The notes beneath the pieces were generated by a model that was not told the DNA's origin, ran no database searches, and saw only the letters and a program-made list of their open reading frames with translations. Source: Candidatus Kerfeldbacteria bacterium (lineage in GTDB: Bacteria > Patescibacteriota > Patescibacteriia > UBA9570). Taken from it: DNA of 9,635 bases. The stretch is taken from the NCBI GenBank assembly GCA_003512175.1, contig DOSP01000065.1, forward strand, positions 1-9,635, written 5' to 3'. Made by a program: the position numbers and the translations under genes. Positions 6,086-9,635 of the stretch are shown here, piece after piece. Each line of letters opens with the position of its first letter. The first letter of the stretch is position 1.

Positions 6086-6114
6086 TAGACTGCACCTTGA
6101 AAATGTGGTATAGT
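6086..6114 (+). promoter_or_regulatory. Promoter of ftsK, predicted to give a leaderless mRNA
   Basis: A -35 TAGACT (6086-6091, 4 of 6 to TTGACA), a 17-base spacer and a -10 TATAGT (6109-6114, 5 of 6) preceded by TGG make a good sigma-70 promoter of the extended -10 form. Ten bases separate the -10 from the ATG at 6125, so the transcript would start about 3-4 nt before the start codon, with no room for a Shine-Dalgarno. No LexA-type palindrome is seen. Confidence 0.65.
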
Positions 6115-6124
6115 ATCCGAATCT

Positions 6125-8335
6125 ATGGCGAAAAAGTCAGGCACAAAAAGCCGATCGAGAGATCTGATGCAATCGGTTGATCCAGCTACCAGACACGGTA
6201 TCATCAGTATTGCGTTATTTGCCTTAGCCTTGGTGCTCTTCTTCAGTTTATTCGGTTGGGCTGGCACCGTTGGTCAGTATGTCAACACTGTCTTATCTGC
6301 CATCGTTGGATTGGGCCGGTATGCTTTGCCAATCTTCCTCTTGATTGTCGTCTACAACTTGCTGTACCCCCGTGAAGAAGCCGAGTTGTCACCTTTATTC
6401 AGTGTTGGCTTAGTAGTGATGGCCGGCAGCGTATTCGGACTGATGGATGTAATGAAGCCGCAAGCCGGTGGATATATTGGTGTGGCTCTGACGTATATCT
6501 TCCGGCAGTATGCCAGCGTTGGCGTAGCCGTAGTGATCTTCGTAGCCCTGTTGCTGATGTCCATTCTGATTGTCTTCAATACTTCATTACAACATCTTAT
6601 CCAATTTATTCCTGCCCGCAGTGTGCTAGGCAAAAGTTTACGGTTTGTGGTTGCGTTATTTGGTAGTGCCAGACAGCGCATTGCCATTGCCAAAGAACAG
6701 GCGCTGGCCAGTGTCGAAGAAGAACCGGAAGAAATTGCCGAGGAAGAAGAAGTCGGAGAAGACGATGTCAGTTTCGCTGAACGTGATTTGCTGGATGATA
6801 TCGAAACGAAGCCGCACCGTCGATCCAAACAACTGAAGTTGGTGCAAGTACCGCACAGCCATCGCAAGATCGATTTACCTTTAGAGTTGCTTTCCGGTAA
6901 TAAAGGCAAGCCGACCAGTGGTGATGTAGAACACAACAAAGATATCATTGTCAAAACGTTTCAAAATTTTGGGATTGATGTCGAATTAGGTCCGGTCAGT
7001 GTTGGGCCAACGGTGACACAGTATAGTTTCCGTCCGGCGTCCGGCGTGAAATTATCCCATGTCGTGTCCTTGCAAAATGATCTCGCCCTGGCGTTGGCGG
7101 CGCATCCAATTCGTATCGAAGCACCTATTCCGGGCAAATCGTTGGTTGGGATTGAAGTACCAAACATCAAAGCGGCGCAAGTGGGTCTGCGGGAACTGTT
7201 TGAGTCAACGGAGTTTAAAGAACGCAAAACTAATCTCACTTTGGCCTTCGGGCGTGATGTCTCGGGCAGAGCCTTTACGGCAGATCTGGGTGGTATGCCG
7301 CATATGCTCATTGCCGGTGCCACCGGTTCTGGAAAATCGGTCTGTATGAACACGGTGTTGGTTAGTCTGTTGTACCAAAACGGTCCGGATGATTTGAAAA
7401 TCATTTTAGTTGATCCGAAGCGTGTGGAATTCACCATGTATAATGGCATTCCGCACTTGCTCACCCCAGTCATTACGGACGTTCAGAAAACCATCAATGC
7501 CTTACAGTGGACAGTGAACGAAATGGACCGCCGGTATGAAGTGTTAGCTCAATCCAAACGACGCGATATTGCCAGCTACAATGCAACGAATCCGGAGACT
7601 ACCATGCCATATATTGTCTTCATTATTGATGAGTTAGCAGATTTGATGGCCACGGCACCACGTGAAGTAGAAGCCGCCATTGTCCGTTTAGCGCAGATGG
7701 CCCGCGCTGTGGGTATTCATTTGGTGTTAGCTACGCAGCGTCCGTCCGTTGATGTGATTACTGGTTTGATTAAAGCTAATATCACCACCCGGTGTGCCTT
7801 TGCTACTGCCTCACTTGTTGATTCCCGTACCATCATTGATATGTCTGGTGCCGAGAAGTTGCTTGGCCGTGGTGATATGCTGTACATGAGTACCGATTCA
7901 TCCAAACCACGTCGGTTACAAGGAGCCTTTGTGTCTGAAGAAGAAGTCAATCATGTAGTACACTACTTGAAAGAGAAAGCCGGGCCAGACTACGATACCG
8001 AAGTGGTCGAACGTCAAACCAGCAGCGCCTTACCACAAGCCTTTACTGATGGTGATCAAGATGATGAATTGCTACCTTCGGCTAAAAAAGTGATTGTGGA
8101 ATCACAGAAAGCGTCTGCCTCACTCTTGCAACGACGTTTGCGCATTGGGTATGCGCGGGCCGCTCGCTTGTTAGACATTCTAGAAGATCAAGGGTTTATT
8201 GGTCCAGCGGATGGGGCTAAACCACGCGAGATTTTAGCCTCAGCTGATGCCTTGGTTGATACCCTACCCAGCGATGACGACATTCCTTTAGCCACTGAGG
8301 CTGATGACAGCGAGGAAGAAGATGGACCAGTTTAA
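6125..8335 (+). CDS. ftsK: DNA translocase FtsK/SpoIIIE
   Basis: 736 aa, typical of the short-linker SpoIIIE/FtsK form. It pumps double-stranded DNA through the division septum as an ATP-driven hexamer and helps clear and resolve chromosome termini. Seen in order: a basic N-terminus; four to five hydrophobic segments (about 24-47, 58-80, 88-110, 116-152) forming the membrane domain; an acidic linker rich in E and D (about 197-226); the alpha domain (about 265-345); and the RecA-like motor. The motor has Walker A GATGSGKS (398-405), Walker B IIDELADLM (500-508; D502/E503) and the ATQRPSVDVITGLIKANI signature just before residue 570. The C-terminal gamma winged helix (about 648-706; RLRIGYARAARLLDILEDQG…GPADGAKPREIL) reads orienting sequences in E. 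coli and B. subtilis. A few family positions vary (ITTRCAF where IPSRIAF is usual). Starts from its own promoter, probably leaderless; its 3' end overlaps the next gene by 14 nt. Confidence 0.97.
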   Translation: MAKKSGTKSRSRDLMQSVDPATRHGIISIALFALALVLFFSLFGWAGTVGQYVNTVLSAIVGLGRYALPIFLLIVVYNLLYPREEAELSPLFSVGLVVMAGSVFGLMDVMKPQAGGYIGVALTYIFRQYASVGVAVVIFVALLLMSILIVFNTSLQHLIQFIPARSVLGKSLRFVVALFGSARQRIAIAKEQALASVEEEPEEIAEEEEVGEDDVSFAERDLLDDIETKPHRRSKQLKLVQVPHSHRKIDLPLELLSGNKGKPTSGDVEHNKDIIVKTFQNFGIDVELGPVSVGPTVTQYSFRPASGVKLSHVVSLQNDLALALAAHPIRIEAPIPGKSLVGIEVPNIKAAQVGLRELFESTEFKERKTNLTLAFGRDVSGRAFTADLGGMPHMLIAGATGSGKSVCMNTVLVSLLYQNGPDDLKIILVDPKRVEFTMYNGIPHLLTPVITDVQKTINALQWTVNEMDRRYEVLAQSKRRDIASYNATNPETTMPYIVFIIDELADLMATAPREVEAAIVRLAQMARAVGIHLVLATQRPSVDVITGLIKANITTRCAFATASLVDSRTIIDMSGAEKLLGRGDMLYMSTDSSKPRRLQGAFVSEEEVNHVVHYLKEKAGPDYDTEVVERQTSSALPQAFTDGDQDDELLPSAKKVIVESQKASASLLQRRLRIGYARAARLLDILEDQGFIGPADGAKPREILASADALVDTLPSDDDIPLATEADDSEEEDGPV
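8312..8318 (+). promoter_or_regulatory. Shine-Dalgarno GAGGAAG inside ftsK, for the RodZ-like gene
   Basis: GAGG ends 6 bases before the ATG at 8322, correct spacing for ribosome binding. In the ftsK frame the same bases encode part of its acidic C-terminal tail (SEEED). This site decides the start of the next gene: the alternative in-frame ATG at 8304 has no such element, so 8322 is preferred. Confidence 0.65.
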
Positions 8336-8996
8336 TCAACGCGCCATCACAGATGCCGCTACGCTTGGTCAGAAGTTGAAGCAAGTACGGGAACAGAGTC
8401 ACTACTCGGTTGTACAGGTCAGCGAACAATTACGGATTAAACCGGAGTACATTGAAGCCATTGAACAGAGTCGTTATACGGCCCTGCCCAGTGGCGTCTT
8501 TGTAAAAAATTACGTACAACGGTATGTGAAACTGCTTGGTTTAAACTGGTTGACCATTCAACCTCTGCTAGAAGCTGAGCTCAAGGTGTATCAACACACT
8601 CCCGATATTCCGACCCAAAAACGGTATCTGGCTAAACAGCCCTTGCAGTTAATGCGGGTGGTCATTGGCTTGGTTATTCTGTTCGCGGTGATTGCGCTGG
8701 CAGCATACTTCGGCTTAGAAATAACCAATATTGTGGAGCCACCGAGACTGGAAGTGGTGGAACTTCCTAACCAGTTAGCCTATGCGGATCGCATCATTAC
8801 CTTGGCTGGACAAACCGATCCAGAAGCGGTAGTCTCAATAAACGACCAGGTGATTCCAGTATTACCCACGGGCCAATTCAGCCAACAAATGTCTCTTCAG
8901 TCCGGCAGTAACCTGCTGAAAATTGAAGCCAAAACGAAACGGAGCCAACCACATATTCAATATCTACAAATCTACGTTGAAGATCAACCTAATTAA
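8322..8996 (+). CDS. RodZ-like helix-turn-helix membrane protein
   Basis: 224 aa from the ATG at 8322; an in-frame ATG six codons earlier (8304) is possible but lacks a Shine-Dalgarno. Cytoplasmic part: a HTH_25-type domain (about 14-74; LGQKLKQVREQSHYSVVQVS, IKPEYIEAIEQSRYTALPSG, FVKNYVQRYVKLLGL), the pattern characteristic of RodZ, which links the MreB cytoskeleton to cell-wall elongation. Then a basic juxtamembrane stretch, one transmembrane segment (about 112-131; VVIGLVILFAVIALAAYFGL) and an outer Ig-like domain (about 140-222; PPRLEVVELP, DRIITLAGQTDPEAVVSIND, GQFSQQMSLQSGSNLLKIEA). The outer domain resembles the glucodextranase-B-type Ig fold common in CPR relatives rather than the E. 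coli RodZ tail. Whether it binds MreB or DNA cannot be told. It overlaps the ftsK end and lies 10 nt before recA, so it is probably translated from the ftsK transcript. Confidence 0.87.
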   Translation: MDQFNQRAITDAATLGQKLKQVREQSHYSVVQVSEQLRIKPEYIEAIEQSRYTALPSGVFVKNYVQRYVKLLGLNWLTIQPLLEAELKVYQHTPDIPTQKRYLAKQPLQLMRVVIGLVILFAVIALAAYFGLEITNIVEPPRLEVVELPNQLAYADRIITLAGQTDPEAVVSINDQVIPVLPTGQFSQQMSLQSGSNLLKIEAKTKRSQPHIQYLQIYVEDQPN

Positions 8997-9006
8997 GTAA
9001 GAACAT

Positions 9007-9635
9007 ATGACTAAAGTATCAAAGTTATCAAATCCTAAAATCAAAGCTGCCGAAACAGCCATTACCCAAATTCGTGAACGCTTTGGCGATAACGCCATCA
9101 TGAAATTAGGTGATGCCACACAGATGAAGGTAGAAGTTATTCCGACCGGTTGTATCTCGCTTGATCTCGCCCTTGGCGTTGGTGGTGTACCAAAAGGTCG
9201 GGTCGTCGAACTCTATGGGCCAGAAGCATCCGGTAAAACTACCTTGGCGCAACACATCGTTGCGGAAGTCCAAAAACGTGGCGGTATTGCAGCGTTTGTG
9301 GATGCCGAACATGCCTTAGATCCGGAATATGCTAAACGTATTGGTGTGAATGTCGAAGAGTTACTGATCTCCCAACCAGATACCGGTGAACAGGCTTTAG
9401 ATATCGTTGAAACGTTAGTTCGGTCCGGCGGCGTGGATGTGATTGTGATCGATTCCGTAGCAGCCTTAACACCCAAAGCAGAAATTGAAGGCGAGATGGG
9501 GGATATGCAGATGGGTGCTCAAGCTCGGTTAATGAGTAAAGCGCTCCGAAAGTTAACCGCCATAGTCGGCAAGAGTGGCACGACCGTGATCTTTATTAAC
9601 CAAATTCGTCAAAAAATTGGTGTGATGTTTGGTAA
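9007..9635 (+). CDS. recA: Recombinase RecA, N-terminal 209 residues (cut by window end)
   Basis: RecA forms ATP-dependent filaments on single-stranded DNA and carries out strand exchange in recombinational repair. The frame from the ATG at 9007 reads without interruption to the window edge; the missing part is roughly the last 40 percent. Seen: an N-terminal polymerisation helix (KIKAAETAITQIRERFGDNA), MKLGDATQMKVEVIPTGCISLDLALGVGG, Walker A GPEASGKT (71-78), the catalytic-glutamate segment VDAEHALDP (E101), the QPDTGEQALDIVETLVRSG segment, Walker B VIVIDSVAAL (D149), the loop L1 region EIEGEMGDMQMGAQARLMSKALR and the start of loop L2, INQIRQKIGVMFG, where the window ends. All key residues are intact. 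It lies 10 nt after the RodZ-like stop with no evident Shine-Dalgarno and no room for its own promoter or SOS box, so it is probably expressed from the ftsK transcript or a promoter inside the upstream gene. Confidence 0.98.
   Translation, partial: MTKVSKLSNPKIKAAETAITQIRERFGDNAIMKLGDATQMKVEVIPTGCISLDLALGVGGVPKGRVVELYGPEASGKTTLAQHIVAEVQKRGGIAAFVDAEHALDPEYAKRIGVNVEELLISQPDTGEQALDIVETLVRSGGVDVIVIDSVAALTPKAEIEGEMGDMQMGAQARLMSKALRKLTAIVGKSGTTVIFINQIRQKIGVMFG

Noticed and set aside
6004..6267. 87-codon minus-strand frame across the ftsK promoter region
   Set aside because: It covers the terminator, the ftsK promoter and the start of ftsK and has no recognisable product.
6352..6954. 200-codon open frame on the minus strand opposite ftsK
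   Set aside because: Lies wholly antisense to a strongly conserved gene, is rich in Ser, Thr and Cys without family signal, and has no promoter or ribosome site.
6961..7473. 170-codon open frame on the minus strand opposite the FtsK motor domain
   Set aside because: Antisense shadow of the conserved alpha and Walker A region; its composition only mirrors the ftsK codons.
1..9635. CRISPR arrays, insertion sequences, tRNA or rRNA genes
   Set aside because: No spaced direct repeats, transposase motifs, terminal inverted repeats or tRNA-like cloverleaf sequences were seen on reading both strands.

Overview
The window looks like chromosome of a bacterium of the Patescibacteria (CPR) type. This assignment is an inference. 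It rests on the order ftsK – RodZ-like helix-turn-helix membrane protein – recA, on several starts with no Shine-Dalgarno sequence, on two extended -10 promoters placed so close to their ATG that the mRNAs should be leaderless, and on the FtsK and RodZ-like architectures. No rRNA or other marker is present to fix the lineage.

Left part, minus strand (2304 down to 1): an operon of an ECF-type sigma-70 family factor (1753-2304), a single-pass membrane protein that looks like its anti-sigma partner (180-1769, 17-nt overlap), and the first 55 codons of a secreted protein that runs off the left edge (1-167). The anti-sigma candidate carries a very large ectodomain: a region around a GYIQKGPF motif followed by two IPT/TIG Ig-like domains. 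It therefore looks like a surface sensor or structural protein joined to a sigma-factor regulator.

Centre, plus strand (2433-5999): diverging from the sigma operon across a 128-nt regulatory region that holds a perfect 14-bp palindrome is a tight three-gene operon. All three products have Sec signal peptides: a right-handed beta-helix protein with two fibronectin-III-like domains, a protein with a C-terminal carboxypeptidase-regulatory-like domain, and a probable seven-bladed beta-propeller. None has an obvious enzyme active site or membrane anchor. A strong hairpin terminator (6056-6084) closes the operon. The genes at 4019-5999 look more AT-rich than the housekeeping block.

Right part, plus strand (6125-9635): housekeeping block. 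ftsK, the DNA translocase, starts from its own promoter directly after the terminator. The RodZ-like gene overlaps the 3' end of ftsK and uses a Shine-Dalgarno sequence embedded in the ftsK reading frame. recA follows after 10 nt and is cut by the window end at its L2 loop.

The most interesting hypothesis is that the sigma/anti-sigma pair senses an envelope or surface signal through its TIG-bearing ectodomain and controls the divergent set of secreted adhesion or scaffold-like proteins. The layout supports this, but the sequence alone does not prove it. There is no CRISPR array, mobile element, tRNA or rRNA that I can see, and no gene-free stretch longer than 300 bases.
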